Positions 1-7,647 of a stretch of 64,000 nt of DNA are shown here, piece after piece (the stretch's first letter is position 1; each line of letters begins with the position of its first letter). The DNA is from Betaproteobacteria bacterium UBA1934. Its GTDB lineage: Bacteria; Pseudomonadota; Gammaproteobacteria; Burkholderiales; Rhodocyclaceae. The DNA is taken from NCBI GenBank assembly GCA_002337055.1, contig DDFG01000004.1, forward strand, positions 624,382-688,381, given 5' to 3'. The position numbers were made by a program, and so were the translations under genes. The notes under the pieces were generated by a model. That model searched no databases. It was not told the origin of the DNA and saw nothing but the letters and a program-made list of their open reading frames with translations.

Positions 1-317
1 TCCTCCGTCTGCGGCTGCATATCTTCGATGTTCAGGATGCGTCCTTCGTGATCCAAGAAAGCGACCGACAGGGGAATGAGGGTATTGCGCATCCACATGC
101 AATGCTGCTGGACTTCCGGAAACACGAAGAGCATACCCTGATGGGCAGCGAGGTTGCGTCGGTTCATCAATCCCTGCATGCGCGTACCCTGGTTGGCGGC
201 GACCTCGGCCTCGATGCGGTGAAAACCGGCAGTCAGATCGGTTCGCGGCATCTGTTGGGCGAACGCCGGCAAGGCGATGAACAAGGCAAGCGTGGATAAG
301 GCGGTAAGTATTTTCAT
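1..317 (-). CDS. DUF192 family secreted protein (3' part missing)
   Basis: The reading frame starts at an ATG at 317 and runs off the left edge, so about 105 codons are visible and no stop is seen. A typical signal peptide opens the protein, with a basic start, a hydrophobic core and an AFA-type cleavage site near residue 20. The segment MWMRNTLIPLSVAFLD is the hallmark of the DUF192 family (PF02643), whose members are small exported proteins of poorly defined role. The family is usually 120-170 residues, so 20-50 residues are probably outside the window. It lies 82 bases downstream of a small secreted protein gene on the same strand, with a promoter-like sequence in the gap. The family call is strong; the function is unknown. 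Confidence 0.85.
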   Translation of the reverse strand, partial: MKILTALSTLALFIALPAFAQQMPRTDLTAGFHRIEAEVAANQGTRMQGLMNRRNLAAHQGMLFVFPEVQQHCMWMRNTLIPLSVAFLDHEGRILNIEDMQPQTE

Positions 318-346
318 GGCTTCAACCGATGGCGTATGCGTGCCGA

Positions 347-375
347 AGGATACCGTCGCACGCACCGACTGGCAA
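347..375 (-). promoter_or_regulatory. Possible sigma-70 promoter for the DUF192 gene
   Basis: Read on the minus strand there is TTGCCA (370-375), a 17-base spacer and TATCCT (347-352). These match the consensus hexamers at 5 of 6 and 4 of 6 positions. The element ends about 30 bases before the ATG at 317. This is an inference from pattern only. Confidence 0.45.
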
Positions 376-399
376 TGCGGGGCGTGGTGCTCACACCGT

Positions 400-630
400 T
401 TAGCGGCGAACCCGGGTTGGGCGCCGCGCACCTTTCTTCGTGCTCCCGCTCAATCTGGCTTTCTTTCCAGCCACAGGTTTTTTGGCGGTAGCCGGGCGAT
501 GGATGGGTTTGTCACTGACGCCAACTTCTGAAGTGGCATCTTCTGCCGCACGCGGAGTCACCGCACACGCAATGCCGGAAAACATCATCAGCCAGCCCCC
601 GAAAGCCAGCATCCACCCGAGCTTCTTCAT
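400..630 (-). CDS. Small secreted, strongly cationic protein of unknown function
   Basis: This 76-residue protein begins MKKLGWMLAF and has a clear signal peptide, probably cleaved after ACA near residue 23. The mature part ends in a dense run of Lys and Arg (KKPVAGKK then KKGARRPTRVRR), so it should be very basic. The start at 630 is chosen because GGGGAG lies at a good distance upstream and because this ATG overlaps the rluE stop by four bases (ATGA), indicating translational coupling. A longer in-frame start at 690 would destroy the signal peptide. I do not recognise a family. The basic tail suggests binding to an anionic partner such as LPS or DNA, which is speculation. Confidence 0.65.
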   Translation of the reverse strand: MKKLGWMLAFGGWLMMFSGIACAVTPRAAEDATSEVGVSDKPIHRPATAKKPVAGKKARLSGSTKKGARRPTRVRR

Positions 631-1223
631 GCACTTTCTCCCCTCAATGCCTTTAACAATGTCTCCGGAGCACCCTCCAGGCAACGCCATTCACCGGGTT
701 GTAACCCCTCAAGCGAAAGTGCCCCGGTCGCCGCGCGAATCAATCTCAGCGTGGGAAATCCGATGGCGGCGGTCATTCGGCGGACCTGCCGATTCTTGCC
801 CTCGCGCAAGCCGATTTCCATCCACGCGGTCGGAATCTGCTTGCGTACGCGAATGGGTGGGTTGCGCGGCCATAATCCGGCCGGTTCCGCAATCAGTCGT
901 GCCGCGGCCGGGCGAGCGCGAAAATCGTTGAGTTCGATACCAGACTGCAGGGGGCGCAAATCGACTTCTGCCGGCGCCCCTTCGACCTGCGCCCAATAGG
1001 TTTTCTCCAGTTTGAAGCGTGGGTCGGCAATACGAGCCTGCAAGGGCCCGCAGTCGGTCAGCAGCAGCAAACCCTCACTGTCGGCGTCGAGCCGCCCAGC
1101 AACATATACATCTGGTAGAGGGATGTACTCGTTCAACGCCCGCCAGCGACCCTCCGGCGTAAACTGCGAGAGCACACCATATGGTTTGTTGAAAACGACG
1201 AGTTTGGGCACGCGCGGCATCAT
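627..1223 (-). CDS. rluE: 23S rRNA pseudouridine synthase, RluE-like
   Basis: The 198-residue product is a stand-alone RsuA/RluB/E/F-class pseudouridine synthase with no N-terminal S4 domain. The catalytic motif is AGRLDADSEGLLLLT near residues 41-55, with the nucleophilic Asp in RLD. The later blocks KTYWAQVEG and GKNRQVRRMTAAIGFPTLRL are also typical. Length and lack of S4 fit RluE, which modifies U2457 of E. coli 23S rRNA; the exact target is inferred. It is the first gene of a minus-strand run and overlaps the next small gene by ATGA. Two consecutive ATGs (1223 and 1220) are possible starts and no clear ribosome binding site separates them. Confidence 0.9.
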   Translation of the reverse strand: MMPRVPKLVVFNKPYGVLSQFTPEGRWRALNEYIPLPDVYVAGRLDADSEGLLLLTDCGPLQARIADPRFKLEKTYWAQVEGAPAEVDLRPLQSGIELNDFRARPAAARLIAEPAGLWPRNPPIRVRKQIPTAWMEIGLREGKNRQVRRMTAAIGFPTLRLIRAATGALSLEGLQPGEWRCLEGAPETLLKALRGESA

Positions 1224-1276
1224 GCTGGAGAAATCGTAATTCTAACGGGTTGCCAGCCTTCACGGAGGGTGACAAG

Positions 1277-1327
1277 ATGCGTCCCTACCTACGTTTGTTT
1301 GACCATGACGACACACGCTACCATTGA
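1277..1327 (+). CDS. Candidate 16-residue leader ORF overlapping a Crp/Fnr regulator start
   Basis: A short frame encodes MRPYLRLFDHDDTRYH. It has by far the best ribosome binding site in this region, GGAGGG at 1264-1269, seven bases before its ATG. It overlaps, in another frame, the start of the regulator gene, whose likely ATG (1305) has no good site of its own. This suggests that translation of the regulator could depend on the leader. It may equally be a chance reading frame. Confidence 0.35.
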   Translation: MRPYLRLFDHDDTRYH

Positions 1328-1982
1328 AACCCTGCTTGCCGGCACCCCGCTCTTCGGCAACCTGGCTCCCGAAGAACTGAAGAGCTTTGCCCGTGGCTCG
1401 CGGGAATTCAGTGTCGAAAAGGGCGAGATCCTGTTTCATCGCGGCGACTCCTGCCACGGTTTTCACCTGATCATTCGCGGCCAGGTGAAAATCGGGTTCG
1501 TCTCACCGCAAGGCAACGAGAAGGTCATCGAGATTCTCGGCGCCGGCCAGACATTTGGCGAAGCGCTGATGTTCATGGACAAACCCTACATGGTCTTCGC
1601 GCAGGCGCTGGCCGACTCTCATTTTGTGCACATCGCCAAAACCACGGTTTTCGAGGAACTGGAGTCGCACCCTGCCTTCGCGCGCAAAATGATCGCCAGT
1701 TTGTCGATGCGTCTGCACCATCTGGTGGCGGATGTGGAATCGTATTCGCTAAAATCGGCCAGAGAGCGGATCGTGGGATATCTGCTCCGCGAAGTACCTC
1801 ACGATCATACCTCCCAGAGTGCGGTTGTGACGCTGCCAACGAACAAGGGCATCATTGCGTCGCGCCTGAATCTCACCCAAGAACACTTCTCGCGCATCCT
1901 GCATGAATTAAGCGATGAAGGTCTCATCCGTGTCGAAGGCAAGAGGATTCACATAGCCGACTTAAGACGTATGGTGACGTAG
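1305..1982 (+). CDS. Crp/Fnr-family transcription regulator, DNR-like
   Basis: This protein of about 225 residues has an N-terminal cyclic-nucleotide-binding fold (residues about 10-120), a long dimerisation helix (about 120-150) and a winged-helix DNA-binding domain. The recognition region is NKGIIASRLNLTQEHFSRIL. The N terminus lacks the cysteine cluster that holds the iron-sulfur cluster in FNR, which points to a DNR/NnrR-like or heme/NO-sensing type rather than FNR. ATG 1305 gives the family-like N terminus MTTHATIETLLAGTPLF. A GTG at 1269 is an in-frame alternative. No target genes such as denitrification operons are visible in the window, so the role is inferred from the family only. 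Confidence 0.8.
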   Translation: MTTHATIETLLAGTPLFGNLAPEELKSFARGSREFSVEKGEILFHRGDSCHGFHLIIRGQVKIGFVSPQGNEKVIEILGAGQTFGEALMFMDKPYMVFAQALADSHFVHIAKTTVFEELESHPAFARKMIASLSMRLHHLVADVESYSLKSARERIVGYLLREVPHDHTSQSAVVTLPTNKGIIASRLNLTQEHFSRILHELSDEGLIRVEGKRIHIADLRRMVT

Positions 1983-2085
1983 ATATCGAAATTCGCGACT
2001 GAACGGTTTGACTCCCGCCTCTTCTCACCGAAATGAATTCGGATGTTCAACAAACGACCCGATCTGGCTGACCAGGAAACCAAGA

Positions 2086-2778
2086 ATGCAAGAGAACTAC
2101 TACGGCAATGTTAACGTCACCATTTTGGAGAACATACTCCCAACCGCCGAACGAATTCTGGAGGTGGGATGTGGCGCGGGAGCGCTTGCGGCAGCCATCC
2201 GTTCTCGTTTTCCTGGCGTTCAACACTACGCAGGGATCGATATCGAGTCGGAGGCGCTAACGTTGGCCGAGCCATTTCTTGATCAGGCCGTCCTGTGTGA
2301 CTTGAATGGGATCTCCGATTGGCGCACCTCTCCGCAACTCACCTCCATCTTCCATCCGCCGGGCTTTGATCATATTCTCTTTGGCGATGTGCTGGAGCAT
2401 CTGATTGATCCCGACAGCGCGCTCGCTCAAGCCGCTCGTCTTTTATCGAGCAACGGTTCGATCATCGCATGCATTCCGAACGTTCAGCATTGGAGTGTAT
2501 TCGCCCAACTCATGGCTGGCAGTTGGCCCAAACAGGAGTCCGGGATTTTTGACAAAACACACTTGAGGTGGTTCGCGCGTGACGACATGCTTGAAATGAT
2601 GGCGAGACATGATCTTCATGTTGAAAAAGTGATTTCACGAATCTTCAACCCCGAATCAGGAGTCGAGTTTCTTGAATACCTTGAACCTCTCGCCAATTTC
2701 ATGAACCTAGACTTCGACAGCTTTCTGAACAATTCGCTGCCGCTACAATACGTCATCGTCGCGACAAAAAAAAATTAG
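2086..2778 (+). CDS. Class I SAM-dependent methyltransferase
   Basis: The 230-residue protein has a class I methyltransferase core. Motif I is ILEVGCGAGALAAAI near residues 22-36, the acidic residue after strand beta-2 lies in YAGIDIESEAL, and the post-motif is FDHILFGDVLEHL. The layout matches Methyltransf_11/23-type enzymes often found with surface-glycan genes. ATG 2086 is chosen because AGGAAA lies upstream; an upstream TTG at 2008 would add 26 unrelated residues. It precedes a GT2-like gene in the same direction, so the two probably act together on a glycan or glycoprotein. Base composition is more AT-rich than in neighbouring core genes, and the 3' end has a run of nine A. The substrate is unknown. 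Confidence 0.8.
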   Translation: MQENYYGNVNVTILENILPTAERILEVGCGAGALAAAIRSRFPGVQHYAGIDIESEALTLAEPFLDQAVLCDLNGISDWRTSPQLTSIFHPPGFDHILFGDVLEHLIDPDSALAQAARLLSSNGSIIACIPNVQHWSVFAQLMAGSWPKQESGIFDKTHLRWFARDDMLEMMARHDLHVEKVISRIFNPESGVEFLEYLEPLANFMNLDFDSFLNNSLPLQYVIVATKKN

Positions 2779-2815
2779 AGCCTCCGTATTCGCACGTTTT
2801 CAATTTGAGAATCGC

Positions 2816-3598
2816 ATGCTGATCACTGTAATCAAGAATCGCCTTCGTAATTTTCTCGTAACAGTTCCAGGAGGCCAACTTGTTGCAGAGAGCTTTTTCC
2901 CGTCCACTCTAAACAATGTTTGTTTCGTGAGTGCGTCACGCAAATCCGAGGACGAGTTTTGGCGGGATTCGCCGTTGGGCCAATCTCTGCCTTTCTGGTT
3001 AGAACAGCCAAATGTCAACGCTGTCATTCATTTTGAGAATGCAAAGGGCCTTCCTGAAATCTACAATCAGCACCTGCTGGAAGACACGCTGACGGATGTG
3101 CTCGTGTTCCTGCACGACGACGTATGGCTGAATGATCGGCAACTTGTTCCCAAGATTTTGGCTGGGCTACGCCAATTCGATGTCGTTGGAGTAGCCGGAA
3201 ACCGGCGCAGATCTCCTTTTCAGCCTGCCTGGGCATTTAGTCAACGAAGACCCGACGGACAATTCATCTGGGATTCCGAATATCTCTCTGGCGCCGTCTC
3301 GCACGGAAAGCCGGGTGCGCATGCACAGTCAGTCTTCGGTCCGACTCCACAACCATGCGAACTGATGGATGGCGTATTTCTGGCCCTACGCGCAAAGGCG
3401 GTTCGCGAGGCCGGAGTTGTTTTCGACTCGCGTTTCCGCTTTGATCTCTATGACATGGACTTCTGTCGAACAGCGCGCAGACAACGCCTCCGCCTTGGAA
3501 CATGGCCGATCAATATCATCCACGAAAGCGCGGGAGATTTCGGGAAAGACAGTTACGAACAGCAATGCCAGATGTATTTTGATAAATGGGGAAATTAG
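2816..3598 (+). CDS. GT2-like glycosyltransferase (StrF-type domain)
   Basis: This 260-residue protein resembles the Glyco_tranf_2_5 group (GT-A fold, streptomycin-biosynthesis StrF-like). Visible landmarks are a putative DxD-type metal site in VLVFLHDDVWL (about residues 95-105), then FDVVGVAGNRR, CELMDGVFLALR and the acceptor-side acidic block RFDLYDMDFC. There is no signal peptide or membrane segment, so it should be cytoplasmic. It starts 37 bases after the methyltransferase, suggesting a two-gene unit. It ends tail to tail with a large GT41 protein whose C terminus carries a decayed copy of the same fold. The donor sugar and acceptor are unknown. Confidence 0.72.
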   Translation: MLITVIKNRLRNFLVTVPGGQLVAESFFPSTLNNVCFVSASRKSEDEFWRDSPLGQSLPFWLEQPNVNAVIHFENAKGLPEIYNQHLLEDTLTDVLVFLHDDVWLNDRQLVPKILAGLRQFDVVGVAGNRRRSPFQPAWAFSQRRPDGQFIWDSEYLSGAVSHGKPGAHAQSVFGPTPQPCELMDGVFLALRAKAVREAGVVFDSRFRFDLYDMDFCRTARRQRLRLGTWPINIIHESAGDFGKDSYEQQCQMYFDKWGN

Positions 3599-3643
3599 GG
3601 CAATGAAACGCCGCAGGGGCCGCGTGACGCTGTACCCATCCAA

Positions 3644-6580
3644 TCAAATTGTCAGGTAAAAATCCAACAGGCGGGCGGCACTTTGTGCATCTTCGACCGG
3701 TACCGAGACAACCGTCCGATCGCCGTCGTCGCATTCAAGCGGATCGATCCCCAAGCGTTTGGCAATCTGCCAGCTGGCGTCTCCCAGATTATCGCTCCAG
3801 ATGTCGACACGCCAGTCGATCACAACACCGGAATGAAGGCGAACACCTAAACTCAGGCCCGCGCGGCAAGCAGAATGGGTAAAAAACTCTTCAAGGTAGA
3901 GGCCCCCTCCATCAAGCTCCGCATCAAATAGCGACTCGACATCAACGCTATCGAAACGGGCGCGCTTCGTGGCCAGCAGGTTGCCATCCAGCACCACAAA
4001 TCCGCCGGATAGTTGACGTCGCTCCGCACCAGAAACGTTGACCTCATACCAACCGGCGCGCTCGCCGGAAGGCGCGATGCGGCAATCCGCTTTTTCGGTA
4101 AACTCATCGTGACGCCAGGCAATATGCCGCCACGAACGAGCCCCACCAATGCCGACCAGATCGAACTCCTCTAGCGCCGCAAGCAGGCTAGACAGCGAGG
4201 CAGCGTCAATGAGATCAACCGATTTTTGCATGATTACGACATAGTCGATATCCGGATCACGAAGCACTCTCAGGTACGTTTCAACACGTCGTTTCTCCAA
4301 ACATTGTTCAAAAACCAGCCTTTCTTGGGGAATGGTTCCTGTGGACAATTTCTCACGCAAAGACAAGAATCCCGCAAAATCGTCACCCACCCAAATGACA
4401 CAGATTCTTCCTGTAGGAACCGGCGTTCGTGTCTGTCGGGTAGTCGTGTTGGACGAGCGTGTCGATTCCCAAGCCTCCAACAGTAAAAGCTGCTCGACAT
4501 CAACAGATCTCACGGTTGGCACAAGGCGGCATTGTTCGATGGCGTAAAGTGCCTCGGAATAAGCCTCTGCATATATCCCGTAGCGCGCGATATTGACCCA
4601 GGCATTGAATTGGTGGGCAGACGCAAACTCGCTCACTCTCTCTCGCAAATAGGTCGCGGCGCGGCCAAAATCACCCGATGCCGTCCAGCGCTGCGTTAGC
4701 AACACATGGGCTGTGCCACACTGCGGATACTCTCGCAAACAATGATCGACAATACGCTGACCTGCCTCGAATTGACCATAGCGGAACACTCGGTAGGCGC
4801 GTGCGATTAATTCATCCTCCGGCAGCGGCGCCACCCGGTGATTGTATGAGGGGCGCGCAAGAAGCCATTGTTCGCATTTTTCTTCGAACTCGCGCGTAAA
4901 CATCGCCCCATTTCCAAGGGCGGTTGACTGGTAGCGCTGTCGCGCCTCTGCCCGAAACACGCGCAGGAACTCGGGATCACGAGCTTTTGTAATCGCTGTG
5001 TCTACATATTCTTCATAACTGGAAACGATCCAGTCGGTCAGCCCCAGATTGCTCAGGATCGATTTGCCCATGCGGGATACCAGCGAGTCACCTTGCATCG
5101 AAACGACCGGCACACCCATGAATGTTGCGAAGCAGGTTGTTGTACCTCCATTGAAAGGGAAGGTATCGAGAATGATGTCAACTTCGTTGTATGTCGCATA
5201 ATAGTTTGCACCACCTTCCGGGCCGGCCAGAGATACACGGCTCATGTCCATGCCGAGCTCCTGGCAATACCGCTCGAAGGAACTCAACGCGGAAGTATCG
5301 GCAAAACTCATCGAACGAATCAGCAGCCTCGCGTTGTCGATCGTATCCAGGATACGCAGCCATGCCTTCAGCATAGGAGGATGGATTTTGGCGATATTGC
5401 CAACACAGGCGAAAGTTACATATCCGTTACGAACGCACGGAGGTTCAGGCGCAATGTCAATGGGGTCAGGCGGCCCAAAGCACCAGAACGACTGCGACAT
5501 GACCATCGGCGCTTCCGTATATTTCGTCGGCACGTCGTCATCGACAATATGAACATCAAGCAGCTTGGCATCAATAGTGCTCAAGCCAGTGGTCGGAGGA
5601 TAGCCCAATGCCGTGATTTGCAATCGCGCGAATCTCTGCTGAAGCAGATTCAGGCGATTCGCCGAGGTGTGCCCTGCGCACTCCACCAGCACATCCAGAT
5701 CGTGGGAAAGCATCAATTTCGCCAATGTCTGGTCGGTCATCTCGCACGACGGAATGAAATGGTCGCATAGCTGCTCGATTTGCTTGCTAACTGGGTCACG
5801 TTGCCGAAAATCGAAATAGACGATAATCTCGAATCTCGATCTGTCGTGGTTCAGGAAAAGAGGAAGGGCGAAAAGACCCACTGAGTGATTTCGCAGGTCC
5901 GGGGACCAATACGCAATACGAATGCGTGTGCCTTTTGGAGGCACCTCCACCGTCTTGAGCGACTCTTCGCTCGGGTCACCATCCTCAACATCCGTATCGT
6001 CGGGCAGCCTCCACGGCACCTGGGTTTCGCTCCAGAAACGGTGTTCGCTAGCCAGTCGCCGACCATCGATATCCGCGTAGGCAGAGCCAAACAAAAAAGC
6101 GTTGGCTCCACGCAAATTGTCGAACATCCCCAACCATGCCGAGCGGCTCAAAGCATGAGCTTGCGCTGTTCGCCCCTTCAGCAGCGCCATGCTTCCATAG
6201 ATATTCGCGATGTTTGGGCCATCTGGGTTAGCTGCCTTGGCACGACGCAAGGATTCCAGCCCTTCATCCGCGCGCTTCAAGGTAATGAAAGTGCGCGCAT
6301 GGTTGATCACCGCCGGGATGAAGTTATGGTCGAGCGCATACGCCGCATCAAAACAACCGATCGCTTCTGGTTCCTCGCCAAGATCGTAAAGATAACAGCC
6401 GAGATTGTTCAGCACCTCAGCGTCATCCGGGCAATATTTGAGGTAGCGTCGGCACGCCTCCGCAGCCGCCCGAAGATCTCTGACCGCACCTTCTGGAGCA
6501 GTTTGCTCGCGCAACTCGGAAAGCGCTTGGGCGGTCGGGCGCAGACCACCGAAAATCCGCCCAAATAACTGTTTCAGCAT
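3644..6580 (-). CDS. TPR / O-GlcNAc-transferase-like (GT41) protein fused to a degenerate GT2-like domain
   Basis: The 978-residue product has four parts. Residues about 30-170 form TPR repeats. Residues about 215-575 are a GT41 (SPINDLY/OGT) catalytic region: IAYWSPDLRNHSVGLF with the conserved His, ALGYPPTTGLSTID, a KIHP block matching the OGT uridine-site Lys, and DIILDTFPFNGGTTTC followed by GVPVVSMQG. Residues about 585-700 look like more helical repeats. Residues about 722-945 align in order with the neighbouring GT2-like protein (EEFDLVGIGGAR, LSGGFVVLDGNLLATKR), but its HDD motif is replaced by MQKSVD and the acidic DMD block by YLEE. That domain is therefore probably catalytically dead. 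The gene follows a small unknown gene by 15 bases, downstream of the pilin. Likely a cytoplasmic protein glycosyltransferase; its target is unknown. Confidence 0.8.
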   Translation of the reverse strand: MLKQLFGRIFGGLRPTAQALSELREQTAPEGAVRDLRAAAEACRRYLKYCPDDAEVLNNLGCYLYDLGEEPEAIGCFDAAYALDHNFIPAVINHARTFITLKRADEGLESLRRAKAANPDGPNIANIYGSMALLKGRTAQAHALSRSAWLGMFDNLRGANAFLFGSAYADIDGRRLASEHRFWSETQVPWRLPDDTDVEDGDPSEESLKTVEVPPKGTRIRIAYWSPDLRNHSVGLFALPLFLNHDRSRFEIIVYFDFRQRDPVSKQIEQLCDHFIPSCEMTDQTLAKLMLSHDLDVLVECAGHTSANRLNLLQQRFARLQITALGYPPTTGLSTIDAKLLDVHIVDDDVPTKYTEAPMVMSQSFWCFGPPDPIDIAPEPPCVRNGYVTFACVGNIAKIHPPMLKAWLRILDTIDNARLLIRSMSFADTSALSSFERYCQELGMDMSRVSLAGPEGGANYYATYNEVDIILDTFPFNGGTTTCFATFMGVPVVSMQGDSLVSRMGKSILSNLGLTDWIVSSYEEYVDTAITKARDPEFLRVFRAEARQRYQSTALGNGAMFTREFEEKCEQWLLARPSYNHRVAPLPEDELIARAYRVFRYGQFEAGQRIVDHCLREYPQCGTAHVLLTQRWTASGDFGRAATYLRERVSEFASAHQFNAWVNIARYGIYAEAYSEALYAIEQCRLVPTVRSVDVEQLLLLEAWESTRSSNTTTRQTRTPVPTGRICVIWVGDDFAGFLSLREKLSTGTIPQERLVFEQCLEKRRVETYLRVLRDPDIDYVVIMQKSVDLIDAASLSSLLAALEEFDLVGIGGARSWRHIAWRHDEFTEKADCRIAPSGERAGWYEVNVSGAERRQLSGGFVVLDGNLLATKRARFDSVDVESLFDAELDGGGLYLEEFFTHSACRAGLSLGVRLHSGVVIDWRVDIWSDNLGDASWQIAKRLGIDPLECDDGDRTVVSVPVEDAQSAARLLDFYLTI

Positions 6581-6595
6581 GGCGAAACGCCCTGT

Positions 6596-6928
6596 CTAGC
6601 GGTTTTTCTTTTTGCCCGGTGTCAGGGCCACGATCAAACCTTCGGTCGCCACCGACACAAAATCATCGGGGAAACCCGCTGTTTTCAATTCCCACCGAAA
6701 TGTATTGGCCAATACAGCACGACGCATCATGCCCAGTCGGCGTCCGGAAAGAGCCAATGCCGCTTGCTCATAAGCTTCTTCGAGATGCTGCGAAATGCGC
6801 TTGGCGGAAAGAACCTGTCGGCGCTCCGTCATCAATTTTGCGGAAATCTTTTTCCCGAGCGTGGCAGCAATGTCGCGCGCGACACGCCGTTCAGTGTCGA
6901 AACTAAAGAATTCCAAAAAGTCTGCCAT
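6596..6928 (-). CDS. Small protein of unknown function between pilin and GT41 genes
   Basis: This 110-residue soluble protein begins MADFLEFFSFDTERRVARDI and is rich in Arg, Lys and helix-forming residues. It has no signal peptide, membrane segment or motif that I recognise. ATG 6928 is preferred over one nine codons upstream because a GAGG lies just before it and because the longer form would run into the pilin terminator region. It is followed after 15 bases by the GT41 gene, so the two are probably co-transcribed, either by read-through from the pilin gene or from a weak promoter here. It may be a partner of the glycosyltransferase, but nothing in the sequence shows this. Confidence 0.6.
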   Translation of the reverse strand: MADFLEFFSFDTERRVARDIAATLGKKISAKLMTERRQVLSAKRISQHLEEAYEQAALALSGRRLGMMRRAVLANTFRWELKTAGFPDDFVSVATEGLIVALTPGKKKNR

Positions 6929-6957
6929 GGTGATTGGCCTCACTAAGCGGCACAAAC

Positions 6958-6980
6958 AAAAAACCCCTCCGCAGAGGGGT
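6958..6980 (-). terminator. Intrinsic terminator of the pilin gene
   Basis: On the minus strand the sequence ACCCCTC-TGCG-GAGGGGT forms a perfect 7-base-pair stem with a 4-base loop, followed directly by a run of T. It lies 17 bases past the pilin stop codon and before the next gene. Confidence 0.85.
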
Positions 6981-6997
6981 CGTCCAAGCGCGTCTGA

Positions 6998-7426
6998 TTA
7001 GCCGCGGCAGGATCCCGGAACATAGCGGGCCGGTGTACCGGAACAACTCCAGGTCAGGGTGCCCGCAGTCGAATTGATCGTCGGCGAAAGAACAACTGTC
7101 ACAGCTGCACCAACTGACGAAGCAGCAGTGCTCCCCGTCACGCTGACGACGCCAGAGGAATTCACAGTTGCCCCCGTCACCTTGCCCACAGCCGCGATGG
7201 AGCAATTGTCCGATACTGCAGAAGGAATCGACGGACCACCACCCGCACCTTGATAGGCTTCGGTAATACACGTACGAGCGGAACTGGCCGCCAGCACGAG
7301 TTCGGACACACGCGCACGGATCGTGTAGTCTTGGTAAGCCGGCAGCGCAACAGCCGCCAGGATACCGATGATCGCAACCACAATCATCAGTTCAATCAAC
7401 GTGAAACCCTGCTGAATCTTCTTCAT
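6998..7426 (-). CDS. pilA: Type IV pilin major subunit (PilA-like)
   Basis: The 142-residue prepilin starts MKKIQQG, then FTLIELMIVVAIIGILAAVA, the canonical N-methylated pilin helix. Prepilin peptidase should cut after Gly7, and Glu5 of the mature chain is present. ATG 7426 is set by AGGAG just upstream. The C-terminal half is Ser/Thr-rich and contains four Cys, two of them enclosing a terminal loop (WSCSGTPARYVPGSC) typical of the pilin D-region disulfide. Length fits a PilA/PilE-type subunit of a motility or adhesion pilus. The gene is monocistronic: a sigma-54-type promoter lies upstream and a strong terminator follows. The Ser/Thr content and the GT41 gene nearby make glycosylation possible, but this is inference. 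Confidence 0.93.
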   Translation of the reverse strand: MKKIQQGFTLIELMIVVAIIGILAAVALPAYQDYTIRARVSELVLAASSARTCITEAYQGAGGGPSIPSAVSDNCSIAAVGKVTGATVNSSGVVSVTGSTAASSVGAAVTVVLSPTINSTAGTLTWSCSGTPARYVPGSCRG

Positions 7427-7450
7427 GCTCATCTCCTTTTGCAAAAGATT

Positions 7451-7463
7451 GTGGATGATCCAC
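7451..7463. promoter_or_regulatory. Inverted repeat in the pilin 5' untranslated region
   Basis: GTGGAT-G-ATCCAC is a perfect 6-base inverted repeat placed at or just after the predicted transcription start of the pilin gene, about 25 bases before its start codon. It could be an operator or a weak mRNA hairpin. Confidence 0.35.
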
Positions 7464-7474
7464 GAGGGGAATCA

Positions 7475-7490
7475 TACATATTTCGTGCCA
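7475..7490 (-). promoter_or_regulatory. Sigma-54 (RpoN) promoter of the pilin gene
   Basis: Read on the minus strand, TGGCACGA (7490-7483) matches the -24 element perfectly. ATGTA (7479-7475) stands at the -12 position with the conserved G but T in place of C. Spacing agrees with TGGCACGrNNNTTGCW. Transcription would start near 7464. Pilin genes in Pseudomonas and relatives are known to use RpoN with PilR, which supports the call. Confidence 0.7.
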
Positions 7491-7513
7491 CCTCGCCAAG
7501 CACGACGGAGGCA

Positions 7514-7597
7514 TGGCAACCTTTGCCAAAACGGCTCTGGGCGTGGCTTGCCACTAAATCGGCCAGCAACAGTGAAAAACGACTGACAATTTTTGTC
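7514..7597. promoter_or_regulatory. Cluster of inverted repeats upstream of the pilin promoter
   Basis: Three perfect inverted repeats lie 50-135 bases upstream of the predicted pilin start: TGGCAA-CCT-TTGCCA (7514-7528), GTGGC-TT-GCCAC (7543-7554) and GACAA-TTT-TTGTC (7585-7597). The outermost contains TGTC on both strands, as in PilR sites of Pseudomonas, and sits where an enhancer-binding activator is expected. Their use as binding sites is inferred. Confidence 0.4.
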
Positions 7598-7647
7598 ACT
7601 TTTACCCGCGCTTCGTCAGTCAGCGTTGCCAAATTCCGACCCTCGGC

